From assembly GCF_030272615.1 (NCBI RefSeq), contig NC_081414.1, positions 813,229,069 to 813,293,068 of the forward strand: a stretch of 64,000 nt of DNA, written 5' to 3'. The notes beneath the pieces are model-generated. The model saw nothing but the letters and a program-made list of their open reading frames with translations, was not told the origin of the DNA and searched no databases. The first letter of the stretch is position 1; each line of letters opens with the position of its first letter. A program made the translations under genes and the position numbers. Source of the stretch: Cryptomeria japonica. Lineage: Eukaryota; Streptophyta; Pinopsida; Cupressales; Cupressaceae. This document shows positions 1-13,015 of this stretch, piece by piece.

Positions 1-380
1 AATTCCATATCAACTTGAAACAAATCCAAATCAAATCAAGTTTTATATCAAGCATCATATACATATCGAAATCAAAAATTCCATATCAAACTTGAAACAA
101 AACCATATCAAATCAAGTATCATATCCAACATCATATCCATATCGAAGTCAAAATTCCATATCAACTTGAAACAAATCCATATCAAATCAAGTTTCATAT
201 CAGAAATCGAACCCATATTGAAATCAAAAATTCCATATCAACTTGAAACAAATCCAAATCAAATCGAGTTTCATATAAAAATTCCAACCCATATCAAGAT
301 CAAAAATGCATATCAACTTGAAACAAATCCAAATCAAGTTTTATCTATCAGCTCCATATTGCGCAATCAACTCAAATTCA
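1..380. repeat. 76-bp tandem array, about five copies
   Basis: The phrase AATTCCATATCAACTTGAAA recurs, with small changes, at 1, 77, 153, 229 and 305, an exact 76-bp step. Units are AT-rich and diverge toward the right end; the array may continue off the left edge. The open frame across it (92-469) is a by-product of the period not creating stops and has no family resemblance. Confidence 0.85.
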
Positions 381-694
381 TCATGAGAAATCAAACTCCA
401 TATCATAAAAACCATAGCAAAACTCATATCGGACATCATATTCACAACAAAAAAAAATCAAAGATCTAAAACAACAAACAAATCAAGATCATCATTCAAA
501 AACTCATCTTGGAAGTTCAACAAAGACAAAATCCAAATTTATCAAAACCAAACACACATCATCACAGTAGACACACGGATTGGTTACCACACCCATCCAG
601 GAGCACTCAGCAGACACCTATTCACCCCAACCTATCTCCCTTCTAAATTTACCTCAAAACATCATATTTTCCTCCTAAATCATTGCATTTTCTG

Positions 695-1050
695 CCTACA
701 TGCTAAGACACATTCTCTATGCGCTAAGCTGCTACCTTTGCGCTAGCTAAATTTAGCTACGCACTACAGAATTTACCCTACGTGCTAGATTGGCCCTATA
801 CGCTATCCTGTTCCACCCATGCGCCACCATCTTTTCCCTATGTGTTAGGTCTACTCTATGCGCTACCCTTTTCCCTCTATGTGCTATCCTATTAGCCATA
901 TGTGCTAACCTACCCCTATATGCTAGCCTAAACCCGTAACACACTACCCGACATCCCCTCGACGCTACCCTAATTCATTACCCCTATGCGCTAAAGGTTT
1001 TATCGTATGCACTATGAAATTGACCCTATGCGCTAACATGTGAAAATTCG
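695..1050. repeat. degenerate minisatellite built on CCCTATGCGCTA
   Basis: Variants of a roughly 20-bp unit containing CTATGCGCTA or CTACGCGCTA recur many times. The units vary in length and sequence, so this is an old array. No coding signal is seen. The stretch 381-694 between the arrays is AT-rich and shows nothing recognisable. Confidence 0.7.
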
Positions 1051-1586
1051 ATACAAAAAATCAAAAAATGTGCTTAAAATTGACCAAACAAAAAGCAAAA
1101 AGGGCAAAATTTAGATGACTTGCAGGTGGACCATACGTGGCAGGCCTCTGGTATCGACGAATGCGCTTGAATCTGTGCGAAGCATAGGGAACCGGTATTT
1201 TGTCACTCTCCAAATGTCACTATCTCCAAAAGTCAACAAGCACAAATGATATAAATAAAATCACTTTTCACCTTTTAATAGGGTAAAAGTAAATTAGGGT
1301 TGGTAATAGGGGCATGTTTTTTTCTCGTGTTCTCGCTTATAACCCTAGAAAACATCATTATTGGGAGATGAATCAATCAACGTGCATTAAACACAGACGA
1401 AATTTTAAAATGCGATTAAATCTATAACAATTATAAATAGCACCTAAATTTTCAATTTTTTTGATTCATCTCCCGAGGGGGCATTATCAATATAATTTAT
1501 CAAATCAAGGGCACGACATCGATATCACATCAAATTTTGATGACGCATCAATTTCTCTGAATCAACATGTGCACACACGTCACTTC

Positions 1587-3068
1587 AAAGAGGGGCAAAA
1601 TGTAGACGTATAAAAATGACCACTTTCCTAAATGAATATTTAATGTTCATTTTATTCTCATTCCTCTATTTAGTTAATCTAATTTAATTAAATCATCCAC
1701 ATTCTTCTATTTGATTAAATAAATTATTCTATTTATTTATTTAAATTCACCTAAGCCTTTAATATCATTTCATTTAATAAATCATTTTATTTAATTAAAT
1801 CCCTTCTCTCTCCTTTTAATTAAATTTACATTTAATTAAATTATTCACTTCAAATAAATAAATCTAATTTATTTGTTCCCCCACTTGCATTTATTTTGTT
1901 GAAATAAAGCAATTTATTTTAATTAAAATTATCCTCCATCCACTTGCATTATCCTACTTCTCCCACTTGCCTCCTAACCCTCTTTCTAGATTCTTCTAGA
2001 ACCTATCTAATCTTAATCAATTAGCCTAAACCCTTCAATTATCCCCTTTCCCTAAATTTGAGGATGTCACTTCTCAAATTTGGAGTAAAGTCTTCCAAAG
2101 GCATTTAAGCCTTTATGCCTTCAACAAGCTAACTTGTTGAGTTCTCCCAAATTTGGAAGGACTCTTACAAATTTATCTCTAAAGTATTCCAAGCCATTAA
2201 TGGTTAACTAACCATTTTGGCATGGTTAGAGACTTTTTGCCTAACTCAACCCTCATCTAACTCAAGGGTCTCATCAAGCATTGATGGCTTTAACCTTGGT
2301 TATCTCTTTAACCCTTGCACAAAAGTTTATCCTTTGGGTAAAAGCTTTATCCAATGGGTAATCTTAACCTAACCTTAACCCTTACCTTCTAAGGTAACCA
2401 TGAGGTCTTCTCAAGCATTTATTGCTTCTTAAATCTCCTCTCAAGCAGTCTTATGTTGACAATTGTCACCATTTCATTGGTGAAAATTGTAAACATTGAT
2501 TGATAACTTCCAATCCTGACCCTTGATAGGATTATCCAATCTTAACCCTTCATTGCTCTATTTTCCTATAAATAGAGCTCTCAAACCTCTATTTTCATAT
2601 CCAAGTCTTTAGTATCACACTTATACTCATTTTTACTAAGCATTTCAATCCCTCTTTGAATAGAAATAATCTAATAAGCATTTTAGAAGTATTTTCTTTT
2701 CATCATAATAATCACATTAAGCTAGTATATCATGTTAGGATAGTTCTTTACTAATATTTTCATCTTATCATCATATACATACTAGTTTAACTCATATTTG
2801 TTAAAATCATGCATTATTAGGATTGCACTCATGTTTGATTGATCAAAACATCCCTCATTCTCATGACTGTCATCCCTAAGTCACTTTGCTCGGTGATCTG
2901 AGAGCAAAGGCATCGGCTTAAGGGGTCTTGTGAGATAGAGAACAATGGAACATCCCTTGGGAAGTTGAGCTATTCCACATAGCTCCATAACTTGCACCAA
3001 GAATCCCATTGGTGTGTGGACTAGTCATGATTTCGTAATTTTCGTTTCATTGCACCACTTTTCCCACA
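1587..3068 (+). mobile_element. putative 3' LTR with polypurine tract, 5' part off-window
   Basis: A purine run (AAAGAGGGGCAAAA, 1587-1600) lies directly before TGTAGACGTATAAAAATGAC at 1601, the usual order of polypurine tract then LTR. A TATA-like CCTATAAATAGA lies near 2569, as expected at the U3/R boundary. The right end is a guess: TTTTCCCACA ends at 3068. The matching 5' LTR would lie left of the window, so neither the pairing nor a target duplication can be checked. 1051-1586 would be the internal region and has no recognisable coding sequence. Confidence 0.5.
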
Positions 3069-4370
3069 TACACTAATTATTCATCTTATTAATTAAATAA
3101 TTCTTTAATTATTTAATTAATTCTTTTCAACTAACTTAATCATCATCCACATTACTAATTATTCAATTTCTATTCCTTAATCATTCATCATTTAACCCAT
3201 TTCTTAAATATTAATTATTTAGTCAATTGCGATTTAATTCCTAAATTAAATAATCTTTATTATTTAATTAATTCTATTTCTAATGATTAAATAAATTGAT
3301 TTAAATTTTTCAATTAATTAATTAATTGATTCTTCAAATCCCCAAATTCAGATTTCAATTAATTTCATCTAATTTCATTTCTCCCAAATTAACATTTCAC
3401 CAAAGTCTAATTTCATCAAATTTCAAATTAATGTGTATTTCAATTTCACCATTTGAAAATCAAAATTCAAATCCAAATAAACATGAAATTGAATTTCATC
3501 TTAAAGTCCTACAACACATGTTGAAAATCATGGTTGATTGATCAAATGAGTTAACTAATTAGTTAACTCAGTTAACTCTTCAATCTCCACTTTTAACTCT
3601 CAATCGCCTTTTTTTTAACTAATCAATCAATTTAGTCTTCTCCTCAATCAACTCAGTTAACTAATCAGTCAATCTAGTTGACTAGTCAAACAATTGAGTC
3701 ATAGATCTTCAATCAATCCACTTAACAGGTCAATCAAAATGAGTTGATTGATCAATCAAATCAGTTCAACTATCAATCAACACTTCAATTCAATATCTCA
3801 CCCAATCTGTACTAAAAATATATAAATTCAAGATCATTTATTTTTTCTCAACAATCATGAACTTGGAATCATTGTGCCACTTGCAGGTTATCAGCATGAC
3901 ATTTGAGAGCCACCATACCACATATATAAGAAGGACAATGGAAGCTACACTGCATTTGAAGGATTTTTCATTTGTTTAATTCTTTCATTTATTCATTCAT
4001 TTCATTGGTTTATGTTTAGGGGTGCTTTAATAGTTAAGGATTTCGTGATTATCCGTATTTCTTATTCATCATGATGATTTTAAGCATCGAAAACATATAA
4101 CATTTATTTCCTTAACAATATTCTTAGAACATTACTTTATAGCCTAATCTCTTGGAGAATTATCTAGAATCTCATTGTCATCCACAACTTCCCACCAAAC
4201 ATCAAACCTTAAAGTCATCAAATAGCCTTCCATCCTTACACTCTAAAACACATAATGTATTCCATTGAACAATGATTCCTTATTTGGAGAAAGACATTCC
4301 TAAGCAACTGTGTGTGTCATCCTTGATACGTCTTAAGTTTTTGAACTTCTGTGAAGTAACCTTTCTATGA
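3069..4370. other. AT-rich spacer, no gene seen
   Basis: Long runs of ATTAATTAATT-type sequence (3080-3320) are followed by a degenerate region (3536-3800) made of AATCAATCAACT and AGTTAACTAATC variants. The 71-residue frame at 3326-3541 has low-complexity composition and no recognisable domain. Confidence 0.6.
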
Positions 4371-5140
4371 TACCAGTTGTTAAACACATAGATATACTAA
4401 GAGAAGAGGTGAATCAATATATGTTAAATATCAACTTCAAATTAAAAATATCATTAGGACCAAATTTGCAAGATTTACATTAACATTAAAGTAATTGTAT
4501 CAATAATAAACATAATCACGTCAAAGCATGAGAACACGAGAACACTAGATATACATGAAAAACCAGAAGGGAAAAACCACGATGAGGGTAGCTACTTGGA
4601 ACTACTATCCAAATCCAGTCTCACAAAGATAATAAAGAAATTACAATATTTTGTACCTACACCAACCCATATCAATTACAACCTCACATGGAGACACCAA
4701 TCCCTAAGTAGATTTTTAGGCACCAAGCTATAGGAGACACCACTCCCATAATCCAAGAACTGAGAACCAACTCAAATAAAGAGGCACCAACCTCAATTAC
4801 AACAAGATAAATGAAAGATATGTCATGCAAACCTTCAAATATTAGCCATCAACCTTTCTCTAATCTGATTTTCTTTAGAACGCTCTTATAATGTGTATGA
4901 GATCTCCATTTTAGTTTGCACACTTATACAAAAATTATGTAGACAACATGCACATTTTTTGCCACAATTATCTTCTACTCATACATGCATCGGTGGAATG
5001 AAACTAATCAGTATATATATATATATAAAAGAACATTTTTACAACATCTACAAACTAGTCACAAACAAATTCATTAACTAGATGTGTAGTCAACTTTGTC
5101 CTAAAGCCCATAGATTACATCAAAAGTGGGAACACAAGAT
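4371..5140 (-). mobile_element. antisense Copia-type LTR remnant
   Basis: CTATGATACCAGTTG (about 4366-4380) is the reverse complement of a TGGTATCA-type initiator-tRNA primer site. Rightward from it the sequence resembles, in antisense, the R/U5 part of the Copia-1 LTR: a GTGAATCAATAT block beside a purine run, then GGGAAAAACCACGATGAG, the complement of the Copia-1 phrase ending GTGGTTTTTACC. The right boundary is not defined. Confidence 0.45.
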
Positions 5141-5721
5141 GTGTTAGCCAACACAACCTCATCTAGTCCCAAACAACCTTCACATGCTTCCTCTAGCTAG
5201 AGCATGTTACAAACTTTTAGTGTATCCATTTGGTACATTATCACAATCAACATAGTGAGCATATTGTTGACTATAAATTTCCTTCTTCTCGAGCTCCACC
5301 TCTAAAAATTCAATAGATTTTTCTTGACATGTATCATTACTTATCATCCAAACCACAACTCAAGACACATCATTGTGGTAGAGTGTTGTACAAAATATTA
5401 TACTGGAGGACATACAATGTTTTAGCAATAGACTTCAAAAACATACCGCAAACACTTTTGAACCTCTGCAAATAACTAAAACTGGTACATGATGATGATA
5501 TTGTTACAAATGTAGTTGTCATTGCACCAAAAGATTGACCTATTAATGTCTGATACAACCACTAGACTTATAGAATCCATAGGAGGCAGTTAAGCCATGT
5601 CACAAACCCGAGCATTATTTTGCACAGCACAAGGAGACCAAGGGCGCACACCTTGCAACAGACCCCCCCAGTGCAAGCGAGGGGTTTGAACCTATGACCA
5701 AGCTCTAATACCACTTGTTAC
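5141..5721. other. unassigned sequence with an antisense primer-site-like motif
   Basis: No gene is seen. AAGCTCTAATACCACTTG just before 5716 reads on the minus strand as a TGGTATTAGAGC primer-site-like motif, so another antisense retroelement end may have been the target into which Copia-1 inserted. There is no coding support for it. Confidence 0.35.
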
Positions 5722-7161
5722 TGTTGGCATTTTGATTTTGTTGGCATTTCGCATAGAGATTGCATTAATGATATGTTGTCATTGATGTCAATTGAACCGG
5801 TAATGGTATTCATGTTATTATTGATATTGTTATTTTTTATATTGGCTAGTAATCGGTAAGAAGAGATTTGTGGAAGATGTTGTAAACAGGTATGTAAAAG
5901 TTTGTGAGTTGACCCAGTGAAAAGGGTTAAACCTTTGTAAGAAATGTAACCGGTAAACCCTATCAGCTGTTAAACCCTAACCGATCAAGTTTGATGGTTT
6001 ATTATCTGATAAGCGGTAATGATGGAGACATGTGTGATCATTGAATGAGGATAAGTTCAAATTATTTTGGCACATTTGTTTTTTGTCTAGGGAAGGAACA
6101 AAGTGGATTGCATCTAATGCATAGCATGTGATGAGTTGCAAAGTCTGATGAAGCGATGATCATGGAGTGATTGGAAATTTCTTGAAGAATGTGAAGAGAT
6201 TGTCATGATTTTTAATGGTCAAGATTGTACCGACTTGTTTGTAATCTCAATTATGAGAATTAGGTTTTTGTTGTGTTACCGACCTAACTGATTTGTATTT
6301 AAGGTCGATGAAGTTGTTTGTAAAGATTGTTGGCAAGATTGATAGAAACCTATTGAGTGTGTAGTTGCCTAACCAGTGAATGGATCTACACTTTGAGTGA
6401 AGGCAGATTGAAGCTTAGAAGGATCTGATCAAGCAAATGTAGTGCTACTCAGACAGATCAAGAAAACCTGTTGTTTTCTAACAATTAGAGCAGTCGTGAA
6501 ACCCCTTAATCAGGTAAGCTCTAACAAGCTTGGTTACTCATTAAATCCTCTAACAAGGTGGTCCATTAGCTTGGATTCTTAAATCCTCCAGCGAGGTTAC
6601 TCCTAACAGGGTAATGTGCTTTTCATCAAGGCATATTTGTAAATCCCTTAACCGGGTGATTCCTAATCGGAATTAGTTCTTAATAGAACTTATTGTAAAG
6701 TTTTAACATGCTTGGATCCTAACAGGGCAAACTTCAGAAGACTTCAGATAGCTATCCTTGTGAGTCTCATCTCACCGTGGTTTTTACCTATTTGGGTTTT
6801 CCACGTATAAACATTTGTGTCAAGTGGTGAATTCTTTTGTGGTTATGATCTTATTTGTTGATTTGGTTAACTTTTGATAAGGCATGATAAGCAGAAGCAT
6901 TTAAAGATGAATATGTTGAGTTATGATTAAGCATTGTTGATGTTTACAAGATTGAAGTTGTTTACTGTTAAGTTGTCATGACAATTAAACCGGTTGATGT
7001 CAAGTATTCCTATGAATGTTGATCTTAATTGAAGTATGTTTACTTTGTGTGACTGAATTTGAGTTTGGGAACTTTGTATCATTTTTTCGTTATACTGATT
7101 CACCCCCCCCCCCCCCCCTCTCAGTATTCTACCGGATACTTATTCTTTCATCATACCATCA
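5722..7161 (+). repeat. Copia-1 5' LTR
   Basis: Begins TGTTGGCATTTT and ends ...ACCATCA immediately before the primer site; 1,440 bp. It matches 11671-12495 from the first base, with an extra stretch of about 70 bp near 5785-5850 that the 3' copy lacks. A run of C residues at about 7105-7120 precedes CTCTCAGTAT, like the C-rich U5 blocks of related LTRs. GTATTTAAGG near 6295 is a possible TATA element. Confidence 0.9.
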
Positions 7162-7163
7162 AT

Positions 7164-7177
7164 TGGTATCAAAGTGT
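7164..7177 (+). other. primer binding site, initiator tRNA-Met type
   Basis: TGGTATCAAAGT lies two bases after the LTR end. The usual plant Copia site is TGGTATCAGAGC, complementary to the 3' end of initiator tRNA-Met; the match here is imperfect. Confidence 0.8.
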
Positions 7178-7232
7178 CTCAGGTCCTCTTAATCTAAAAG
7201 CCTAACAGCTTGAAGAAAATATCTTCCAAATC

Positions 7233-8130
7233 ATGATGAAGAAAGGTCTGAAGTTCAACAAAGATAACTATAGAATATGGAGTGACAAAATGAATATTTA
7301 CATTAAGAGTCTTGGTAGTCAGTATTGGGATCATATAGAAAATAAGTATATTACACCTACTGGACCCCTGACTGATGATCAGAAGAAAGAACAGCAAGAA
7401 AATCACCAAGCATTAGAGGCTATTATCAATTCCCTGTCTAATGTTGAATATGTAGATGTTCATGGTCTTGAAACTGCATATGAAGTATGGAAGAAAATAG
7501 AAGAGATTTATAGCGGTGATGAACATGTTAAGATTGCCAAAGAAAAGAGTTTAAGAGGAAATTTTGATGACATGAGAATTTTTGAAGGTCAGAATATCCA
7601 GCAGTATGGTCAAAGGATTAAAGAGATAGTTGGTGAGATAAAGAGTGCAGGAGGGGAAGTGGAAGATGCCATAGTAATCAGTAAGGTATTGAGAACCCTG
7701 CTACCGATCTATGTTATCTGAGTTACAGCTATTCAAGAGCTGAAATCCATTGACAAGACAAAGGTAACTCTTGACTCTATTATTAGAAAACTTACTACTT
7801 TTGAACTAAATGGCTATGATGGTAGTGTACAGAAATCAGAATCTGCATTCAGAGATTTTGTATCTAACTCATATGTGAGAAGAAGTAGAGATATTGGTCA
7901 TAGCTATGAATCTAGACCCAGCAGAGATGCTAATGATGAAGATAGCTTAGTGGAACTTGAAGCATTGTTGGCAAAACGACTCCCTAGAGGCACTAGTAAA
8001 TATAGAGGTAAGCTACCTTTATAATGTTTTGCATGCAACAAGATTGGTCATACAGTAGCAAATTGCCCTAATGATGAAAATGAATACAAGAGAGACAAAT
8101 TTAAGAAGTTTAAGGGTAAAGGCAAGAGAT
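7233..8130 (+). pseudogene. Copia-1 gag, broken
   Basis: Encodes the capsid-like UBN2-type gag: KFNKDNYRIWSDKM near the start, then YEVWKKIEEIYSG, then a CCHC nucleic-acid knuckle (CFACNKIGHTVANC) near 8025-8070. The frame is stopped by TGA at 7719-7721, where relatives usually have Arg (a CGA-to-TGA change is likely). A second stop falls just before the knuckle, and the frame is lost near 8130 on entry to the protease. The start chosen is the first ATG of the open frame after the leader. Confidence 0.85.
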
Positions 8131-9633
8131 TGTCTTGTAGCTATTGACAATGGTATTACTGATGAAGAATCTGATGATGATCCTAGTGAAGATATTGTGT
8201 TTGTAGCTATTAAGGAAGAAATATCAGATCAGAAGGCATTAGTATCCAAAATGGATAACTCTGATGATTGGATCATTGATAGTGGTTGTTCACATCACAT
8301 GACCGATGATCGGAGCAAATTTCTTTCCTTGAAAGAATTTGATGGCGGTGTTGTCAGATTTGGCAATGACTCACCTTGTATGGTTAAAGGTAAGGGAATT
8401 ATTTCTCTTAATGGGAAGAGCAGTGTTGACGATGTCTATTGGGTTGAAGGCCTAAAGCACAATCTTTTAAGTGTGGCACAACTTAATGACAGAGGGTACC
8501 CACTAGAGTTTAGAAATGGAATGTGCAAAATCTTTGACAACAAAGGTGAATTGATTGCAACCAGGAAACGGACCAGAGGTAATCTATTTCATCTCAATCC
8601 TAAAGTTAGCAACTATTTGAATGCAAAAATAGATGATAGCTAGCTTTGGCATAGGATATTTTGTCATATAAATTTTGGCAATATTGTTAAAGTAAGCAAG
8701 TCTAAGACAGTAAGAGGTCTGCCTCAGCTAGACAAACCGGTTAATGTTCTTTATAAAGAATGTCAACTAGGAAAGATGACTTCTTCAACTTTTAAGAGAA
8801 AGTCCTTCTCAGCAAAGCACTTGTTAGATTTGGCTCATATAGATCTATGTGGACCAATAAGAACAAGAAGCATTCAAGGTGACAGATACTTCATGATCTT
8901 CACTGATGATTGTTCAAGGATGATGTGGGTCACATTCTTGAAGGATAAGAATGAAGCTTTTGGTAAATTCAAGGCATTCAGAGCCTTAGCTGAGAAAGAA
9001 AGTGGAAAAAAGATAAAATGTATAAGAACATATCAAGGCGGTGAATTCACTTCTGTGGATTTCACTAAGTATTGTGATGATAATGGTATCAAGCGGCAAC
9101 TTTCTGCACCAAGGACACCACAACATAATGGTATAGAAGAGAGAAACAATCGATCAGTGGTTGAAGCTACTAGGACTATGCTGATACAAGGAGGTGTAGC
9201 AAAAACATTTTGGAAAGAAGTTCTAAGTACGGTTGTTTACACAATGAACTGAGTTCTAGTGAAAAGAGGTAAGGACAAGACCCCATATGAATATTGGTAT
9301 GGGAGATCACCTGATGTTAGCTATTTTAAGATATTTGGAAGCAAATGTTTTATTAAAAGAGGTGATTACATAAGCAAGTTTGAAGCTAAGAGTGATGAAG
9401 GCATATTTCTTGGTTATTCCACCAAGAGTAAAGCCTATAAATGCTTCAACAAACGGACACAAAAAATTGTTGAGAGTGTTGATGTTCGTGTAGTCAAATG
9501 TCCTGAACTTTTAGAAGGAACCAGTTCTGAGAAGAAGGATGAAGATCCTTGCATTTTTCTTTTAGAACCTGAAACTGTTAAATCAAAAATGGTAAAGCAA
9601 ATCCTGATGTACTTGTTCAACCAGAACAAATAA
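8071..9633 (+). pseudogene. Copia-1 protease and integrase, broken
   Basis: The protease active-site motif WIIDSGCSHHM is intact (about 8268-8300). A GAG-pre-integrase segment (LWHRIFCHINFG) follows a TAG at 8641-8643. The integrase core then runs to 9633. The first catalytic Asp (HIDLCGP) and the Glu (GIEERNN) are present, but the second Asp is replaced by Tyr in CIRTYQGGEF, so the enzyme should be dead. A TGA at 9250-9252 interrupts VYTMN/VLVKRG where CGA is likely ancestral. The tail continues into the integrase-RT linker. Confidence 0.88.
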
Positions 9634-9639
9634 ATTCAG

Positions 9640-11336
9640 AAGAAGATGATAATGAGGAAGTTGAACCTGAAGAGAATAATCATGTTATTCCTAGGTATGT
9701 GAGACTAAATCATAGTCCTGAATAGATAATTGGAGACAAGGATGTTGGTGTACTAACTAGAAGGAGAATAAGAGAGAACTATTGCCTGATCTCCACCTTT
9801 GAACCTAGAAGTGCTAAGGAGGCATTTGGTGATGATCATTGGGTGAAAGCTATGGAGGAGGAGTTGGATCAAATTGACAAAAACAATACTTGGACCCTGG
9901 TACCCTGACCAGTAAACAAGAATGTTATAGGTACTAAATGGGTGTTCAGAAACAAGTTAAATGAAGATGGCGTTGTAATTCGCAACAAGGCAAGATTATT
10001 ATGCAAAGGTTATGCACAAGAAAAAGGAGAGGATTATGGAGAAACTTTTGCACCAGTAGCAAGACTAGAAGGTGTCAAAACATTGCTTGCATTTGCAGCT
10101 CATAAGAAGTTCAAGGTATACCAAATGGATGTCAAGTCTCCATTTTTGAATGGGATACTGGAAGAAGAGGTTTATATAGAGCAGCCTGATGGTTATGCAT
10201 TGACAGAAAAGGAAGACATGGTATGCAAATTGCATAAAGCTTTGTATGTATTAAAGCAGACACCTAGACCATGGTATGAGCGGCTTCATACTCATCTAAT
10301 GGAGATAGGCTTTTCTAGAACCAGTGACGAAAACAATATTTATCTCAAGTCTGAAGGAGATGAAATACTGGTGAGTAAAGTATTTGTAGATGACATTATA
10401 TTTGGAGGTAATGATGACATGAGTAATTGTTTTGTAGATGAAATGAAGAATAAATTTGAGATGTCATTAGTAGGGGAAATAAAAAAATTCATAGGCTTAC
10501 AGATACAGCAGATGAAGAATGGTATTTTCATTACTCAATCCAAGTATGTGAAAGAGGTTTTGAAGACTTTCGGTATGAGTGATTGTAAACCAGTTGGAAC
10601 CCCAATGGTTATAGGTTGTAAATTGTCCAAGGAAGATGCATCTAAGTCTGTAGATGAAAAGGAATACAGGGCAATGATTGGAAAATTACACTATGTTGTT
10701 CACAGTCAACCGGATATTGCCCATGAAGTTGGTATTGTTACTAAATTTCAAAAGAATCCAAATGAGGCACATCTGATGGCAACCAAAAGAATTTTTAGAT
10801 ATCTGAAAGGTATTGTTGACTATGGGTTATGGTATCCATATGGTGGAAATTTTGATTTGAAAGTATGCACAGATGTTGATTGGGCAGGAAATATTGATGA
10901 CCAGAAAAGTACTACCTATGGAGCATTCTTTCTAGGAGGAAGGCTAATTTCATGGAGTAGTAAAAAGCAGAGTTGTACTTCACAATCTACTGCTGAAGTT
11001 GACTATGTAGCAGCTTATATAAATTGCACACAAGCTATGTGGATGAAACACATTTTGGAAGGTTTGAAGATGGAAATCTCAGAACCAATAAATATTTTGT
11101 GTGATAATACAACTGCAATAAACATTTCAAAAAATCATGTTTTGTATGCAAGGACTAAGCACATTGAATTGAAATATCACTTCTTAAAGGAAAAAGTTCA
11201 AAATAAAGATATTATCTTGGAGCATGTTTCTACCAAAGAGCAGCTTGCAGATATCTTTACCAAACCTTTGCCTAAGACCACTTTCGAGTATCTTAGAAGT
11301 CAATTGGGGTTTGTCCCTCTTCATGAAGTTAGTTGA
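9640..11336 (+). pseudogene. Copia-1 reverse transcriptase and RNase H, open from 9942
   Basis: From 9942 to 11336 the frame is open for 464 codons: RT fingers and palm ([11 protein letters not shown]), catalytic FVDD ([10 protein letters not shown]), then Ty1-type RNase H (CTDVDWAGN ... [10 protein letters not shown] ... [11 protein letters not shown]) ending [10 protein letters not shown] just before the LTR. 9640-9941 still reads as the upstream RT leader (VKAMEEELDQIDKNNTW) but has stops at 9724-9726 and 9907-9909. Relatives make RT as part of one polyprotein, so the ATG at 9942 is not a natural start. Confidence 0.9.
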
Positions 11337-11658
11337 GCATGATGTTGATTGCATCAGTCCCTAAACCACTTGCAGAATTTTACATGGATTGATGAAGAAG
11401 TGGATGTATTCCACAGGGGGAGCATCAAGTTGCAGAATGATGTTGATGGACAGTGAGAGCAAAATTAAATTTTCTTTTTACTTTCACTTTGGCTTTGTTG
11501 TCAAAGGGGGAGAAGAATTATGTGTCTGATTAGGTGAACCAGCGGTAGGCTGAAGACGGACAACAGCAAGCTGAATACTTGGTAATGTAAACCAGGATTC
11601 CTATTCACCAATCTTAGCAGCAATCAGAGGCGTTGATATTTGTATTTCCATCAATGTC

Positions 11659-12495
11659 AAAGGGGGAGATTGTTGGCATTTTGAGTTTGTTGGAATTTTG
11701 CATAGAGATTGCATTAATGATATGTTGTTTTTGATATTGGCTAGTAACCGGTAAGAAGAGATTTGTGGAAGATGTTGTAAACCGGTATGTAAAAGTTTGT
11801 GAGTTGAACCGGTGAAAAGGGTTAAACCTTTCTAAGCAATGTAACCGGTAAACCATATCAGTTGTTAAACCATAACCGATCAAGTTTGATGGTTTATTAT
11901 CTGATAATCAATAATGATGGAGACACGTGTGATCATTGTATGAGGATAAGTTCAAATTGTTTTGGCCCGTTTGTTTTTTGTCTAGGGAAGGAGCAAAGTG
12001 GATTGCATCTAATGCACAGCGCGTGATGAGTTACAAAGTCCGATGAAGCGGTGATCATGGAGTGGTTAGAATTTTCTTGAAGAATGTGAAGAGATTGTCA
12101 TGATTTCTAACGGTCAATATTGTACCAATTTGTTTGTAATCTCGATGATGAGAATTAGGTTTTTGTTGTTTTACCGACCTAACTGATTTGTATTTAAGGT
12201 CGATGAAGTTGTTTGTAAAGTTTGTTGGCAAGATTGATAGAAACCTGTTGAGTGTGTAGTTGCCTAACCGGTGAATGGATCTGCACTTTGAGTGAAGGTA
12301 GATTGAAGCTAAGAAAGATCTGATCAAGAAAATGTAGTGCTACTCAAACAGATCAAGAAAACCTGTTGTTTTCTAACAATTACAACAGTAGTGAAATCCC
12401 TTAACCAGGTAAGCTCTAACAAGCTTGGTTACTCATTAAATCCTCTAACAAGGTGGTCCATTAGCTTGGATTCTTAAATCCTCCAACAAGGTTAC
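11659..12495 (+). repeat. Copia-1 polypurine tract and truncated 3' LTR
   Basis: AAAGGGGGAGAT (11659-11670) is the polypurine tract that primes plus-strand DNA. The LTR starts with TGTTGGCATTTT at 11671 and follows the 5' LTR until 12495, where Copia-2 begins after GTTAC. The remaining 0.6 kb of this LTR is not found anywhere to the right. Confidence 0.88.
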
Positions 12496-12971
12496 TGTTG
12501 AAATGTGGTGACTAATCAGCAAAGTACTGTACATTCACCACATATCCTCGTCGAAGTCCATGGCTGAATTGGGCCCTAGGCAGGGGTTCAGGGGCGGCAG
12601 CCCCTAAGAAAAGTGGGGGTTCGGGGGCGGGAGCCCCCGAGAAAATTTTTTGCGATTTTTTTTTTTGATGAAAATTGACATTGTAATAAAACCCTAAAAA
12701 GGCCGACTTTGTTTTTGCCCTAAAAATGCATGTTATAAGAGGCTGGGATGCTTAAGGCATTGTAAGGTTGATGTATTGTTTTTGCTAGATAATAAGAAAG
12801 TTTGGACGGCTCTGTATGGTGGACGTAACCCATTCTGGGTGAACCACGTTAAATCTCTGTGTTATCTGTGTCTTATTTTATTTTTTTATCTTTTGTATTT
12901 AAATCTGCATATAATTGTTAGTTCATATTTGCTTCGGATTTGCTTGAAACCCTAACAATTGGTATCAAAGC
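12496..12971 (+). repeat. Copia-2 5' LTR and primer binding site
   Basis: The LTR runs from TGTTGAAATGTGG to ...CCCTAACA (12496-12957, 462 bp). TGGTATCAAAGC at 12960-12971 is the initiator-tRNA primer site. Two G-rich inverted-repeat patches (about 12585-12645) could form hairpins in U3. The second LTR is missing, so assignment rests on the start motif, the end motif and the adjacent primer site. Confidence 0.85.
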
Positions 12972-13015
12972 GAGGTATTCTGTAAATTGGCAAGACTCAG
13001 ATTTGAGTGGGAGCA

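Larger units (their letters stand above)
5722..12495 (+). mobile_element. Copia-1: Ty1/Copia retrotransposon, decayed, 3' LTR interrupted
   Basis: Parts occur in canonical order: 5' LTR, initiator-tRNA primer site, gag with CCHC knuckle, aspartic protease, integrase, reverse transcriptase, RNase H, polypurine tract, 3' LTR. The integrase-before-RT order makes it Copia. The [11 protein letters not shown] motif and the 1.4-kb LTR suggest the SIRE/Maximus side of the superfamily (inference). Only about 825 bp of the 3' LTR remain, because Copia-2 inserted at 12496 and the far side was later lost, so the target duplication cannot be checked. Confidence 0.93.

Noticed and set aside
92-469. 125-codon frame
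   Set aside because: It spans the 76-bp AT-rich array and has Ile/Asn/Lys/Ser low-complexity composition.
5697-5718. Full antisense Copia element left of Copia-1
   Set aside because: Only the primer-site-like motif is present; no gag reading is found beside it.
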